A stretch of 64,000 nt of DNA from Echiichthys vipera (GCA_963691815.1 OY829663.1:5170023-5234022), one strand, 5' to 3'; shown: positions 11,536 through 24,813, counted from the first letter of the stretch. Made by a program: numbers and translations. Notes: generated by a model from the sequence alone, not told the origin.

Positions 11536-12127
11536 GATGCGACACTAGAACAAGGCCAGGAACGCAGATCTCCATGGCAACACGAGGATCCAAAAATCAC
11601 TTCAGCATGCACAAAAAAACCTCCTTCTTTTTGTATTTATTCTGTTGTCGATGCAACAACAGTTTCTTTCATAACACACATTTATTTGACACGTCACAGT
11701 TTAAATGCAGTGATGAAGGACGCAGTGGAAATAAAACTACATTTAAAGACTTAAGAAGAATAAAACTGCACATTAGTGACCGACTGCACGCCCTTATGGT
11801 TCAGTTTGTGCACAGTGTTTATGTCCACAGCCGAGTCTTTGGACGCAATAAACCCACTCCGGGTGATATAAGATTCCTGTATCAACCTGTCGAAGTTTGA
11901 TTTGCTTTATTTCAGCTACACATTTATAATGCAATCTGATTGGTTAATAGCTGTGATATAAATGAGCAATATCTCACGACAGACTACGGTATATTGGGAT
12001 TATATCACAGCTATGGGGCTTCGTTCGGCCCGATCCGAAGCTGAGGAAACACTGATGAAGAGTTATATATATAAACTAACATGAATGTAAAATGCTGTGA
12101 ATTTGATTATTTTATATCTGGTGTCGC

Positions 12128-12131
<4 letters not shown>

Positions 12132-12181
<50 letters not shown>
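12132..12181. repeat. (GT)n microsatellite
   Basis: A 50-bp pure run in the repeat 3-4 intron; a shorter one is at 12342-12362. Confidence 0.92.
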
Positions 12182-12183
<2 letters not shown>

Positions 12184-12413
12184 GTTAAGATGCTGTAGTT
12201 TGAATCCTGATCTAATTTAAAAATCTATATAACAATGAGAACGATTATAGCTCATCAATAACAACTTTCTTCCTCTCTACAGCTCCGACCAGGGCTTTGA
12301 CGTTGACATTTATTATGGTTGCTGTGGTGACCAAAGCGGTATGTGTGTGTGTGTGTGTGTGTCTGTGCTGACGACTGAATGTTGGCCAGGAAGCACTGCA
12401 GAGCTGCTGACAC

Positions 12414-12611
<198 letters not shown>

Positions 12612-12701
12612 GTACAATAGCTGTATACGCATTCATCCGCATGAACGCCCACACTCAAACATGGATTTCTAACAGTGATGAATTCACAGTTAGAGAGCTT
12701 T

Positions 12702-12708
<7 letters not shown>

Positions 12709-12768
<60 letters not shown>
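12709..12768. repeat. (TG)30 microsatellite
   Basis: A pure run ending 8 bp from the donor of the ank3 repeat-3 exon; CA in the transcript. Confidence 0.96.
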
Positions 12769-12771
<3 letters not shown>

Positions 12772-12776
12772 CTTAC

Positions 12777-12875
12777 CTGAGACTGTGCATTGACGTTGGC
12801 GCTGTGGGTGACGAGCTCCTTCACCACGTCGGTCTGCCCGGCGAGGGAAGCTATGTGCAGGGCTGTGTTTCCTTT
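12777..12875 (-). CDS. ank3: ank3 exon encoding ankyrin repeat 3 (99 bp)
   Basis: The exon encodes KGNTALHIASLAGQTDVVKE, then LVTHSANVNAQSQ, one complete ankyrin repeat; KGNTALHIASLAGQ and NVNAQSQ are near-invariant in vertebrate ankyrins. The acceptor is cttttcaaagcag before AAA at 12875 and the donor after CAG at 12777 is gtaaga. Eight to nine bases after the donor the transcript enters a 60-nt CA tract (plus TG 12709-12768). About 100 nt further comes a 192-nt UG tract (plus CA 12419-12610). The two could pair to form a stem just behind the exon. Confidence 0.95.
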
Positions 12876-13489
12876 CTGCTTTGAAAAGACATGAAAATAA
12901 TTAAAAAGCATTTAAGCAACACTACTTTTATTTTCAGTGTTATTTAATAAAACAAGTAAAATATCTCTGCTGGCCAATAAAAGCCCAAAAACTGACGCTG
13001 CCTAGGACTGTAAACCTCAGAAACATCAGGTTTTTAAGTTTAATTCAGTTTTAAAGTAGTTTAGTGACGGCCACTTGTACATTATCGGATATGTTGCAAA
13101 CAGGAAATGCTAACAGATAATTCAGCATGCTTTTAGTGGTGTCAATTTACCAAAATGTAAACAAATAAAGGCTAAAACACTTCCTGTTTACAGCCTCCTA
13201 AGCCCTCAGATTATAAGAGCGTTGGCTCCAAATCATTATGCTCTGAGCCCTTATACACTCTAAACGTTCAGCATTTGAAAAAGCAACAAATGCAATATTT
13301 ATTAAAGATTTATGACTAGAAGAACTCAAATTCATCTTCAGGCTCCCAGCTTTCACATGATGTAGTCCACTTCTTTGTGGCGTCTACTGCTGACGTGCTA
13401 TCTCCTCCTGAACACCCCCCAACTTTCACCCCGCTACAAAAAGAGACTAATCGACAAACTTTAGTAATGTTGCATCTCTTTGTTATAAC

Positions 13490-13830
13490 TCTTTGGTCTT
13501 TTTGCACCTAATTTTAGTCGTTTTTACATGTTTCTAGTCATTTAGGGGTTGTTTGTCATTGTTTTGTGTCTATTTTTAGTGAATTTTTTTTGTTTCTTTA
13601 GGTTCCCTTTGTCATCTTTTTGCAAACATCTTGATTCATGTTACATGCCTTTGTCTGTCTTTGTGGGGACTTTGAGTAGTTTGTAATTGGTATGTTCATG
13701 TTTTGAATTGTTTTGCATATATTTCTATCACTTTGTAGTCATTTTGTGTGTCTTTATAATAACTTTAGGTGTCTTTGTGGTCATTTTTGGTCATTTGTAG
13801 GGATTATGTGTTTTTTTTTCAGCAATATTT
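13490..13830. repeat. Degenerate about 20-bp tandem repeat (TTTGTGGTCATTTT type)
   Basis: It is a loose array of tttttagtcattt / tttgtgtctttttg / ctttgtggtcattttt units. Similar arrays are at 23330-23830 (opposite strand) and 52740-52900. Confidence 0.6.
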
Positions 13831-14037
13831 TGTGAGTCAGGGTGCCTGACTCCTCGGGCCCCTGGGCCTGTACCCTGAGGGCCCCTTCAGTAATCCAGCC
13901 ATGCCTCCTGGATGGTTACAGGAAGGTGCAGCAGGAGGGTGAGAGGTCTAAAGTGAAGGAAACCCCATCCCATTTAAAGAGAAGGGAGTTGGTATGAGAG
14001 TGAGTTTCCTATACTGAAGCTTTAATGGATGCACCTG

Positions 14038-14266
<229 letters not shown>

Positions 14267-14582
14267 CATTCCTGAATCTCAACTGCTGTATCTCCTTTTC
14301 CCTCTCTTCTACTCCTCGACTGACAGGAAAGCACAATTTCATGTGTGTGTAACCATGTAAGTATAACGAGTTAGCCAGCAGTTTCCTGTCATGTCGTAAA
14401 TACGCAGAAGTGATGCACAAACGGGTGCTTCAACCTCTTCAACCTCTGTGTTAATATGCACTTAAACCTGCATTAACTGATTTTTGGCAGCGGACACAAG
14501 CTGTAAACACAACGCTGACATATTATCACCCTGTAAAGCTGATATAATGAACTTATCAACAAACAGATGCCAGTTTAGTAAA

Positions 14583-14808
14583 GCCACCAGACCCCACTGA
14601 CAAAAACAGCCATTTAACCTCACAGAACAAAGGAGTTGTTGGTCTACGCGCCTTGATATGTTAGCTTGTGTGTTTGTTAGCTCTTAACCATTTAAAACAC
14701 TGAAGTCATACAATTAACGCAAATAAAGTAACCGATCGAGGCAGCTGTAGACCAGCAACTCCTGCTCTGTGCGGTTAAATTACCGCTTTTGTCAGTGGAG
14801 TCTGGCGG
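14583..14808. mobile_element. Small foldback/MITE element
   Basis: The arm 14583-14657 (gccaccagaccccactgaca ... gttgttggtctacg) is the inverse of 14737-14808 (tgtagaccagcaactcctgc ... gtcagtggagtctggcgg), with an 80-bp loop. It lies in the intron between ank3 repeats 2 and 3. Confidence 0.7.
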
Positions 14809-15279
14809 TTTTGATGAGAGAATAAAACAGCATCAGTTTCCCCTGCATCAACTTAAACAGGGCTGACTGACATCAAGTTAAAGCGCTGGATATAATCTAA
14901 ATATAGCAAACACTTAAATTGATTCTTAAGGTGTCTAAAATATGTTTAAATGCTTCCCCATCCACAGCAGACATTTATTATCCGTGCCTGTATAATATAT
15001 ATATGGAATTTTATTAGTCTCCGTGCCTGTCCTAGGGGCGTGCCGACCAACATCTACTGTACATAACACACTGACTATGGACACATACCTCATACAACCA
15101 CACAAAAAATCTGACCTACCCCTTTAATGTGAAAATACTGAATATAGCTGTGGTCTACTAAACTAAAAACAGAGAGAGACTGAGAGCTGTTGAGCAAGAG
15201 CTTCGTGTGTGTCTTTCTACCATTCCTAGCGGGATATCCATTTTGTGTTCATTGAAACAGGCCCAGGTTTCACACTAAG

Positions 15280-15430
15280 TGAGTGTATAAATACATTAAT
15301 AAACATATTAACTATATGTGTTACTGTGTCAGAGTGTCATTTTGTGTCATTTTGGTTGGTGGTGTGCCCCAGGATTTAGTAAATGTAAAAAATGTGCCGC
15401 GGCTCATAAAAGGTTGAAAATCACTGGTCT
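15280..15430 (+). repeat. Transposon relic
   Basis: gtgccgcggctcataaaaggttgaaaatcactggtct is a familiar ending of fish DNA-element relics. A related phrase, ggttgggaaccactgatagg, is at about 60040-60058. Boundaries uncertain. Confidence 0.4.
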
Positions 15431-15896
15431 ACAGTAATGCTGTGTAAATCAGAGAAATCCTATATTTCTCCTTGAAAAAGCAGATTTCTCGGCTGGATTT
15501 AAGCCTCCGTATAGATCAAGACTGCTTGTTGGATGACGTGTTGACTCGCTAGTACAAAGAGCATAAAATGGAAATACTTCAGTAAATGTTCTTTGAGGCT
15601 AAGTTTGAAATCGCTGGTGCAGGCGGCTCCAGAAGAGTTACTAGCAGGTGATGCATCCTGATTAAATCTAATTACTTTCCTCTCGATGGAAACATTTACT
15701 GCGTGGAGTCACATCGCTGTCACATCACTTAGACAGAAACACTGATGTGGGAGACGCAGTCATGAACACGAGGAGACGAGATTTCCTTTCAATGAATCGC
15801 TATGCTGCCATTCATCATCTCCTTTCCTGCTGCTTAAGCAATGTGACATTGGGAAGGAGCTGACAAAGCAAACAACAGGAATTGTTTGTGTGTGTG

Positions 15897-16005
<109 letters not shown>

Positions 16006-16028
16006 AGACTCCTGGGTGGCACACACAC

Positions 16029-16127
16029 CTTAGTCGCTGCGTCCACGTTGGCGCCGTGCTTGATGAGCTCAGCCACCACCTCCACATGGCCCTCCTTGGA
16101 GGCCAGATGCAGAGCATTCAGTCCGTT
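16029..16127 (-). CDS. ank3: ank3 exon encoding ankyrin repeat 2 (99 bp)
   Basis: The exon encodes NGLNALHLASKEGHVEVVAE, then LIKHGANVDAATK, one ankyrin repeat; LASKEGHVEVV and VDAATK are the ankyrin-G residue choices. The acceptor is ctctttctccag before AAC at 16127. The donor after AAG at 16029 is gtgtgtgtgc, a weak non-purine +3 site. A 106-nt CA tract (plus GT 15898-16003) follows about 25 nt into the intron. The intron separating it from the upstream exon (16236) is only 108 bp, the shortest in the gene here. Confidence 0.95.
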
Positions 16128-16235
16128 CTGGAGAAAGAGAAATAAATTAAAATACAGCGATTAAACCCTATATTCACATATTGTACAGTACATAAAACCC
16201 CTTTATTAAAGATTGCACATTATCATGCGTCTAAC

Positions 16236-16337
16236 CTGATTGCAAATATTGATGTCGACTCCATTCTTCAGGTAGTCCAAAGCTTTCTCGAGGTTCCCGG
16301 CCCGAGCTGATCGCAGATAACAGGCGTTTACATCCGT
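16236..16337 (-). CDS. ank3: ank3 first common exon, ankyrin repeat 1 (102 bp)
   Basis: The exon encodes TDVNACYLRSARAGNLEKAL, then DYLKNGVDINICNQ. This corresponds to the SDANASYLRAARAG...NGVDINICNQ start of the repeat domain shared by all long ankyrin isoforms. The acceptor is cgttctgcag before ACG at 16337; the donor after CAG at 16236 is gttaga. The exon is phase 0 at its 5' end, so either alternative first exon found here (25055-25090 or 46229-46345) joins in frame. It encodes repeat 1, the cap of the ankyrin solenoid. The Thr-Asp start replaces the usual Ser-Asp. Confidence 0.95.
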
Positions 16338-17439
16338 CTGCAGAACGACAGAGAGAGAGAGGGTCAGGTTGTCATGTTTACTTCAGAAAGGCGACTGCAG
16401 GTACACAAAATAACTGGTGCATGTATACAACAACATGTATAACATGTACAACATGTATATGCAACTACAAATGTCATTAAAGACACACAACAGATTCCAA
16501 AAATAATAAACGCCTTTGCAAAGAAAAACTGCGAAATATTTAAAAACAATTACACATCTTTAATAACTCAGAGCCTTTTCTAGGCTGTGTTTATGCGTCA
16601 GTCAGAAGCTGCTTCCCCATGAATCCCTGCAATTAGAGATAAGTTGAATAAATCCTTTAAGGCTTGTGTGTTATTAGCTGAAAAAAAAGGGTATATTTTA
16701 TATGGAAAGCCCTTTGGGAGGCTGAATAACTGCCAGAAGTCCACAACAGAGGGATATCAGTTTTAATGGGAGGTTTGCTTGTTCATGTAGATTCAATGGA
16801 TGCTTCTGAATTTGGAGAGTAAAATAAGTGGAGATGAAGAGTTGAAGACAAACAGGCAGGAAGGCAGGCAGACAGTGTGTGTGAGTCTCTGATTTCATGA
16901 TTGCGGTGCAGAGCGACAGTGTGCCACACCCGGGTATTCAAACAGATACACACACACACACACTTACAGGGGATAAGCACTCTCCAATTACCCTCTGCTC
17001 ATGTGTCAATTAACCTACACTATTCTCTAGACACAAAGAAAGGACATGAAGTCAGAGACAGACTGAATCACAGACCAAACTCTTTATTTCCATCAGCTAG
17101 AGCAGAATTATGTTTGAACAGAAGCTCAAACTTTACCTTAGCTGACAAATTCTGACTCTTTTTACTTGTATTTTATTGATTTTTCACCTGTACTTTTTAA
17201 ATATTCCTTCTGTTTTTACTGGATATTAACTGGACATCATGGATTGTTATGTTGTTTTTATACAGTATGTGTTAATGTTCAGATTTTGTGTGTGTCTCTG
17301 ATATTCCCTGGGAAACGTCTTGTCATTTTGCATTGTACAGTTGCAGCTTTGCAAGATGACAGAAAAGGTTGATTTAATTTAACACATCACATTATAAAAA
17401 ATGTAGATATAAAGAAGAACAATCCCAGGCTTGTGAGAC

Positions 17440-17985
17440 CATCCTGATCTCTGAGCTCCGTTGTGTTTTACTCCCAGATCAGTCTGGAAACGTGCGACGG
17501 AGAAAATTTGGAGAAGTTTGACCAAGAGACTGAACCGACGTTGGTTTTGAGGCGGATTTAAGTGACGAAACGAGAAGACACTGTTGAGTGTTAACAACAT
17601 GGAGGCTTCCACGGATGAGATGAGCAGCTATGAGCAAGCCGCTCGCTAACTCTTTGTTCTCTGGATCCTTCTGTTGAATATGGACCAGGCTCCTGAAATT
17701 GGGCCTTTGATCCGTAAATTCACGTTAAACACAAAGGGAAAATCTCCTTTACCCACATGTTGTTTACTTTCTGAGCTTTGCCTCGACGCTGTTAGTACGT
17801 CATACGCTTTGTTGATCTGATTGGTTGATTTGGCCCGTATGTTGGTGATAGATAGATGGTTCATCCAATCAGCAACCAGTATTTTCACCCCTTCCCAAAA
17901 GATCTCCAAACAAGAGTTCCCAGATGGAAATGCTGAGCAAATGAGAATCATGCGAATCAATCCATCTGGCAGAGTCAGGTAAGAA
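17440..17985 (+). mobile_element. Interspersed repeat, copy 1
   Basis: It begins ctcccagatcagtctggaaa and ends aatcaatccatctggcagag. A second copy in the same orientation lies at 20795-21237. Shared blocks include gtacgtcata, gatctgattggttgatttgg and atgagaatcatgcgaatcaa. It is probably a non-autonomous DNA transposon; termini are not clearly inverted. Confidence 0.6.
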
Positions 17986-18114
17986 CAAGCCAGCCCTGCC
18001 CCATCAGTGTCCGATTAACTAAACAAAAACCTTTCAACTGAAAAACACTCAAATGTTACATTTCAATCCACAACGGTTGCATCTTTTTGATAAGTCGCAG
18101 TGAGAATTTAGTGA

Positions 18115-18530
18115 GAAATGTGTGTTTGTGTCACAGTTGAAACTGGCAGGTGGAAACGGCACAGGCAGGACATGAGAAAAAGAAAGAATAGTGCCCAAAA
18201 ACATGGGATCCAAACCAAAGCACAGGCGAAAAAACACAGGCGAGAAAAAGGCTTCAACACAGGAAAACGCTGGAGAGGACAATCTGACAAGAAGCAAAAT
18301 GGGAAAAGGGTAAATATAGACCGGACCAATCACAGAACAAGATACAGTTGGAGTGGACAGGGATACACACTGATGTGGTAACGAGACAAGCTGACGAGGG
18401 AAGACAAGCAGGAACACAGATAAAAACTGTTACTATACTAAAACACAGGTGTGGAGGAAAACAGATCGGAAAAAGGCAAAGACTTCCAGTCCAGTAAAAG
18501 CCAGATATGACACAAGGGGAGAAGGATTTT
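18115..18530 (+). repeat. Degenerate transposon/minisatellite relic
   Basis: It is purine-rich with recurring acacaggcgagaaa / gaacacaggaaaac / acaatctgacaag phrases, resembling decayed internal parts of fish LTR-type elements. No intact reading frame. Confidence 0.4.
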
Positions 18531-18726
18531 CACAATAAAACAGGAAACAAACTAATCCAAAATCTAAGACCACGACGGTTTGTGCTTCTCTCGTTTGTTG
18601 ACAGTTTTTTGTTGACAGTGGACGACCGCATTAAAAACAAAAGTTTATCTGAATTACATTTACATTTGTAATGAACTTTAAGTGTAATTATTTAAGGAGT
18701 CATGTATGGCTTATGTATGGCTGATG

Positions 18727-18750
18727 GCTAACCCTAACCCTAACCCTAAC
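18727..18750. repeat. Short interstitial TTAGGG-like repeat
   Basis: Three to four ctaaccc units in a row on the plus strand (TTAGGG on the minus). Similar short runs are at 61221-61238 and 62920-62940. Confidence 0.6.
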
Positions 18751-19089
18751 ATTTAAAAACATCTTGTTTACCTCCTGTACTCCAAAGCTGTTGATGCTAA
18801 TCTACAGTGAGGTATAAACAGTACAATAATCCCATTTATGCATTTATTAATTCATTTATTTGGATCCTCATTAGCTACTAAAGCTCTACTCTACCTGGGG
18901 TCCACTTAAGTAACCATTACATTAAAATGTAAAACAGATGTCAAAATAAAATCCAACCAAAAAGGAACAAAACTACAAAAAAACTTCCAACAATGACAAC
19001 AACTTTATCTACCGATCAGTAAAGAAATAAATAGTACCAATATAAACAACATATAGACGAATCTGGGGAAGTACCGTAAGTGAACAAGC

Positions 19090-19925
19090 TGCCATTTCTG
19101 CGGTGGCGTCTCCCTCCCGTATATGTGCAAACAAATGGGAGCTGTCATTAGAAGTGTACCTTTACTACCATTACCTGTATATTTTATGCAACTTTTGACA
19201 ACGATGTCTAGGAAGTCGGGAAGAACCTGTGCAATTCTCTGCTGCTCCAACAGGAGTGGGACGCTTCAACGTTGAAAAAAAAGCTGAATGCAAAACCACA
19301 CAAACCTTTACCTCACGAAGAGCGCTTAAACTTATTTACCTCCATCACTGATCAACTCAGCTCTTTGACGTTTACAATGTGGTCATTAGGTCGCCCTAGT
19401 CAGAGCAACTTACGTTATATTTCACATTAACACCACATTGAGTTTATTTACACTGCGTGACCACGGCAGCCTTGATAGAGGCGTCTAACGTGAGCTAGCT
19501 GAGCAGTGTTAGCTTAGCTGACATTACTCTTTCACTGTGTTACGATAGACAGCCGTATGCTATTCATCGTGAGATTAACGAGTGTGAACCAAAACTTAGT
19601 GTGCTGCTGAGAATAAAGTCCCTTCTGTTAATATTCTTGATCCACTTCTTGCAAACATCTTGGTCCTCTGCACACACAGAGAATCGATGTATCGTATGGC
19701 CTCAGACAGGGGCGCTCTTCATGAGGTAAAGGTTTGTGTAGTTCACATTCAGTTTGTTTCCAAAGTTGAAGTTTTTGCACAGGTTCTTTTCAAGTTCCTA
19801 GAAATCGTTGTCAAAAGTAATGCTGCATAAAATATACAGGTAATGGTTGTAAAGGTACACTTCTAATGACAGCTCTCATTCATTCGCGCCCATACTGGAG
19901 GGAGACACCACGGCACAAATGGTGG
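19090..19925. mobile_element. Foldback element with about 220-bp arms
   Basis: Left arm 19090-19325 and right arm 19712-19925 are inverted copies. Examples are aatgggagctgtcattagaa facing ttctaatgacagctctcatt, and cctttacctcacgaagagcg facing cgctcttcatgaggtaaagg. The unique middle is about 386 bp without a long reading frame. Non-autonomous. Confidence 0.75.
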
Positions 19926-20246
19926 CGCCGCTAGATGGCGAAACGCACAAACGGCTCCCTGGTTTCTTCTATATGAGAAGGAGCTGGTGTTCTGTGCCAT
20001 CAGGCCTTTCCAAAAAAATCGTTTCAAAAGTGTTTTACTTGTTAAACGTGTAATGTAATTTGTAATGTAAGTACATCATACGATTATATCAGTCTGTCTG
20101 TAATTGAAAGTTTAATGGTGTTGTGAACAGACGTCTCGTCACGCTCGCTGCTCCGTGATCTCTGTTGTTTCAGACGGATTGTTGGTTAAAGCTGACAGCT
20201 GAGCTCATTTCCCACTCAGTGAAAGGATCTTATCTGAGGTCGTCAT

Positions 20247-20456
<210 letters not shown>

Positions 20457-20794
20457 GTTCTGGTGTCAGCAGCAGCAGAGAGACTCGAGGGGGCTTACTG
20501 GACGCCATTACATCAGACACACATATAAGTTTACTGAACGACTGCGGCTGCGAGTATTTCACAAACTTCTCTTGTTACTTCATCAATGAAATGTCACTAC
20601 ATCCTTTCACAGGGTGGATGCAGCAATCCTGAGGTTTGAGACGTTTTTAAAGACACTTTTCAGACATTTTAAGACCTCAAGTTCTCACCGGTTACATCAT
20701 CGACACACTTTAACTTACATTTACTATATTTTGATTGTTAAAAAACCCTTCATATAACTTTATATAACAGCGTGCTAACATTGTTTTTTACTCT

Positions 20795-21237
20795 CAGATC
20801 AGTCTGGTAACGCAAACGCAAGGGAGAAAATTTGGAGCCGTCTGCCAAGCGAACGTCCAATCAGCTTTGGGTTTGAGGCAGATTTAAGTGACGCATTGTG
20901 AATCGACTGTTCAGTGTAAACAACATGGCGGCTTCCACGCATGAGATGAGCGCAGCTATGGGATTGAAATTGTGCATTTGATCCATAAATTCACGCTACA
21001 CAGACGGCAAATATCCTTTACCCACATGTTGTTTACTTTATTAGCTTTGCCTCCACACTGTTAGTACGTCATACTCTTCAGTGATCTGATTGGTTGATTT
21101 GGCCCGTATGTTGGTGATGGACAGATGGTTCATCCAATCAGAAACCAGTTTATTCACCCCTTCCCAAAAGATTCCCAGATGGATATGCTGAGCAAATGAG
21201 AATCATGCGAATCAATCCATCTGGCAAAGTCAGATTA
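20795..21237 (+). mobile_element. Interspersed repeat, copy 2
   Basis: It begins ctctcagatcagtctggtaa and ends atccatctggcaaagtcaga. It is colinear with 17440-17985 apart from small deletions. Confidence 0.6.
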
Positions 21238-21718
21238 ATTAAAGTGTAATTCCGACGTAAAAGCATCCCATGGTCTTTCGGCATGAATATACATTAAATT
21301 AGCCATCAAGACAGTTTTTTCACCTATTAACAGAGCATTTGGTGATCGACTTGTATGGACTGCCTGTCAATACGGATGTAGCCAACTGCTAAGACTTGTA
21401 GCATTGTAAAACAGTCTTATATAAATAAACTCTGGTTTCTCTATCTATGTTGTTGGTGCTTTGTTTTATGTGTAATGACTCTTATCATGCTGCTGCAGAG
21501 GTTTGGTGTTATTCTGAGCAGTATTAGTGGTTAAAAAGACAGGTTTTGGGTGGTTCAGTGCTGCGCCCCAAGGTACTCAGCGTTAGCCATGTCATGGCTG
21601 ATCGCGACTGTTAATAGGTTTTCTCTCTTAATATGTGATCAACAAAAAAAACTCAATGGCTTATTTGATGTATATTTATGCCGAAAAAGACCAAAGGATG
21701 CTTTTTTTTAAATTAATA
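21238..21718. mobile_element. Relative of the 10586-11218 foldback element
   Basis: The left end ttaaagtgtaattccgacgt...catggtctttcggcatgaat faces the right end tttatgccgaaaaagaccaa. The interior shares tcatgctgctgcagaggttt and gcagtattagtggttaaaaa with the right arm at 10969-11218. It lacks the long second arm. Confidence 0.65.
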
Positions 21719-22535
21719 TAGATATTTATATTTTTTTTACAGAGAGTGTGATGTTGTTGTGATGGGTTGAGGGAGGGAGGTTTATGAGTTCTGATGTATT
21801 TTGCTTTTTCCATTATTGATGATAACAATAATAATAGTAAAAAATTATGACTGATATCCTCTGAAAGTGGAAGCCACAGCTAACGTAAAAATGTGTATCA
21901 TCATCATCAACTATAGCAAATCACTGATCCTGTTTACTTGAAATACACACACTAGATTGAGAAATTCACGATAATATAGTGTCATGTTTACCACCAGTAA
22001 ATACATATAGACGCATTGATTTTTATAGGTTCTTGGATCAAGTATAATAGTTTCCTGGAGTTGAATCTTTTCCACCTGTTCGCATAGTTAATCAGACGCT
22101 GAATAAATGTAGTTTGTGTGAGCAAGTTGGGTGAAAGTTGCAGCTCACTTACAGTTAAAAAGCAACAAAAGGAAGAGAAGAAAGGAAAAGTATGAATCAA
22201 AAACAAATCCTTTGCCCTGTTTCTCCTGCAGACCCCGTGTGAGAGGCACAAAGCCAAACCTTTTAAGTTTAACATGGCACCAGGTTTGGCTGCTCATAAC
22301 TCAGAGCATTATCCGAATTCCAGTTCAAAGCATCACGCTCTCAGAGAGCACTCGAGCCAAAGAGCAATGAAGTCCAGTGGAGTATTTCACAGCTAACACG
22401 GCCTACCATTTCATTTCACATGACTGAAGATATGAATCCAGAGAGGTTGGAAGCATTTCCTCTTTAATCGTGCACAGTTCGACGTAAAACATCCAACTGA
22501 AGAACTGCGTCAAAACTGCTTTAACGACATGCTGA

Positions 22536-22700
22536 CTAGGGCTGCAACTAATTCTCAATAAGTTGTTTGTTTTTTAAAAAAAGGTCAGAAAATGTTCATC
22601 AGTGTTTCAGGACGCCCTCAAAGGTCTTATTTTTTTATCCACAACCTTAGTTTCCTGTCAAGAGGAGGCAAGAAACCTTCACGGGCCCGTTCAGTAATCC
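22536..22700 (+). repeat. 'gggctgcaac' teleost repeat fragment
   Basis: It starts ctagggctgcaactaattct and continues gtcagaaaatgttcatcagtgtttc. The same family appears at 29255-29513, 47505-47705 and 48190-48520. Confidence 0.6.
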
Positions 22701-23329
22701 TCCATGTTCGTATGCTCGGGTTGGACGGTCGGCCTTGTCCGGCCGTAGACTCAGCCGTTGGCATATTCTTATTTATGAGTTTGTTTTTGGACTGTTTTCT
22801 TCTTACCTATGGACCTCAAAAAAGTATGAGAGATTATTGCCTTTGCCCCCAGGACGTATTCCTTCAAACTCTCCCTAAAGTCCGTACTGAACTGTGAAAA
22901 AGGGCGTTTGAGTTTGCTGCTCCATCTCGAAAGAACCATATACAAAACCACCTGAACTTTCTGGAGCTGGTTTCAATGGATACATTTAAAGTGACGCTAA
23001 AAGACTCAGAAGCGGTTACGGCTGTAGATGTTTTGGATGTTGAAGTTCAGTATGTTATGGTATCTTAGAAGATGTCATTTCTTACTTATTTCCATTGAAT
23101 TGTTATTGTTAATTGGGTTAATTGTGCCGTCTGCCGAAAAAAAGATGCTGCTGTAAATCCCTCAAAAAATGCTGATAAAATATCTTCAGCTCCAAATCAT
23201 ACCTACATATTTCAGCTCCCAACACGATTAATTCAATAATGACTTATTATTCAACCACTACATTAATCACCAACTATTTTGATAATTGATTAATCATTTT
23301 GACCCTGGAAAAAGTGTCAAAATTCTTCG

Positions 23330-23830
23330 ATTCTCGCTTCTTAAATGTGAATATTTTCCAGATATACATAATGGCAACAAACGACCCAATGACCACACAG
23401 AGACAAAGAATGTCTATAGGGATGCAAAACGACCACGAAGAGATGTTAAATGACTGAAATAGACACCAAACACCCATAAAGAGACAAAAATTACATCAAA
23501 TACACGCAAAATGATTAAAAATACATGTAAAATGACCACAAAGAGAAACAAAACCACGATATAGAAACATAAAATGTCTAAAAATAGATGCAAAACAACC
23601 TAAAAAGATTCAAAATGATTAAAAATAGATGTAAAATGGCCACAAAGAGAAACAAAACGACGATATAGAAACATAAAATGTCTAAAAATAGATGCAAAAC
23701 AACCCCAAAAAATGAAAATTGATTAAAAATAGATGCAGAACCATCACAGAGATGTAAATCAATCACAAAGACGTACAAAACACCAGAAAATGGATGTAAA
23801 ACGACCACAAAGAGGAACAGAATTCAACTT
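23330..23830. repeat. Degenerate about 20-40-bp tandem repeat
   Basis: It holds repeated aaatagatgcaaaac, gaccacaaagagaaacaaaa and catagaaacataaaatgtct. Two 60-bp segments (about 23526-23605 and 23633-23700) are near-identical, showing local duplication. Confidence 0.65.
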
Positions 23831-24782
23831 AACGACTAAAAGTAGACTCTGTTCCTGCGTAGACAGAGTAGGGGACCTCTTACATGTCTGTGCCAGGGGG
23901 CCCATGTCTCATAGTCCGTCCATGTATGTATTTTGTAAAAAGTCTTGTAACCCGATGAGTTCATTATCTTTACTTCTGCAAAACAGGTTGTTTCTTTCTC
24001 TCTTTACTGTTTTATTATGTGTCTGTGAAAAACATGTTTCAAAAACCACATTTGCTCGCAGTCTGGCAGACTTGCAGGAGATTTAAACACGAGAACACAG
24101 ACACTAAATGGGCGTCCAGAGTCAATGTCGTCCTGCAGCGTTACGGCGGAGACTTGTGTCATTCCAGTGTAACTTTATTTATCCATGAGAGATATGCAAA
24201 GAATGCTACGGTCGCCATTTTTCCCAGAACACGCTCATACAGTTACACACATTCCAACATGGGAGCCGCCCCCTGCAGCCAGCGAGGGCGCTTGGTAGTC
24301 ATGCGTGTCACCTGCTAGCTTTTCTCCTACAAGTTACATTTAACACTACAGTACATTAGATTGAAGCCTCCTGCTTGGTTTCATTTGCTTAACGCTGCTT
24401 TGGGTCCTGCAGTAAGCCAATGATGAGCTGGCATTATACTGCATTCTGCATATCATCATGATCTGGGACTTTTTGTCAGATCACATGAAGGGCTGTTTTC
24501 TAAGTGGATTTGAGTTAACAGGAAAATAAACCGAATTAAAAACATCAATCCCTTTCCTCTTCTTCTTTTTTTTGTCTCTCTTTTATTCCCCTTTCCCACA
24601 AACACTCACACAGAGCGTGTGCCCATGATCCTCCAAGGTCAGGTGCGTCCACTCACATCCCTGCAACATGAAACTGTGTCCACACACACAACACAACACA
24701 ACACCGCATGTACGTTCAGGCTCATAATCAGCAGGAATTTATTAAAACGTACAATCACAAGTGAAGCAGTTAATGCCAGCAG

Positions 24783-24810
<28 letters not shown>
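24783..24810. repeat. (CA)14 microsatellite
   Basis: A short pure run about 250 bp from the short first exon of ank3. Confidence 0.9.

Positions 24811-24813
<3 letters not shown>

Noticed and set aside
18727..18750. Interstitial telomere or fusion point
   Set aside because: Only three to four units, with similar short runs inside a MITE at 62885-62940; too little for a telomeric relic claim.
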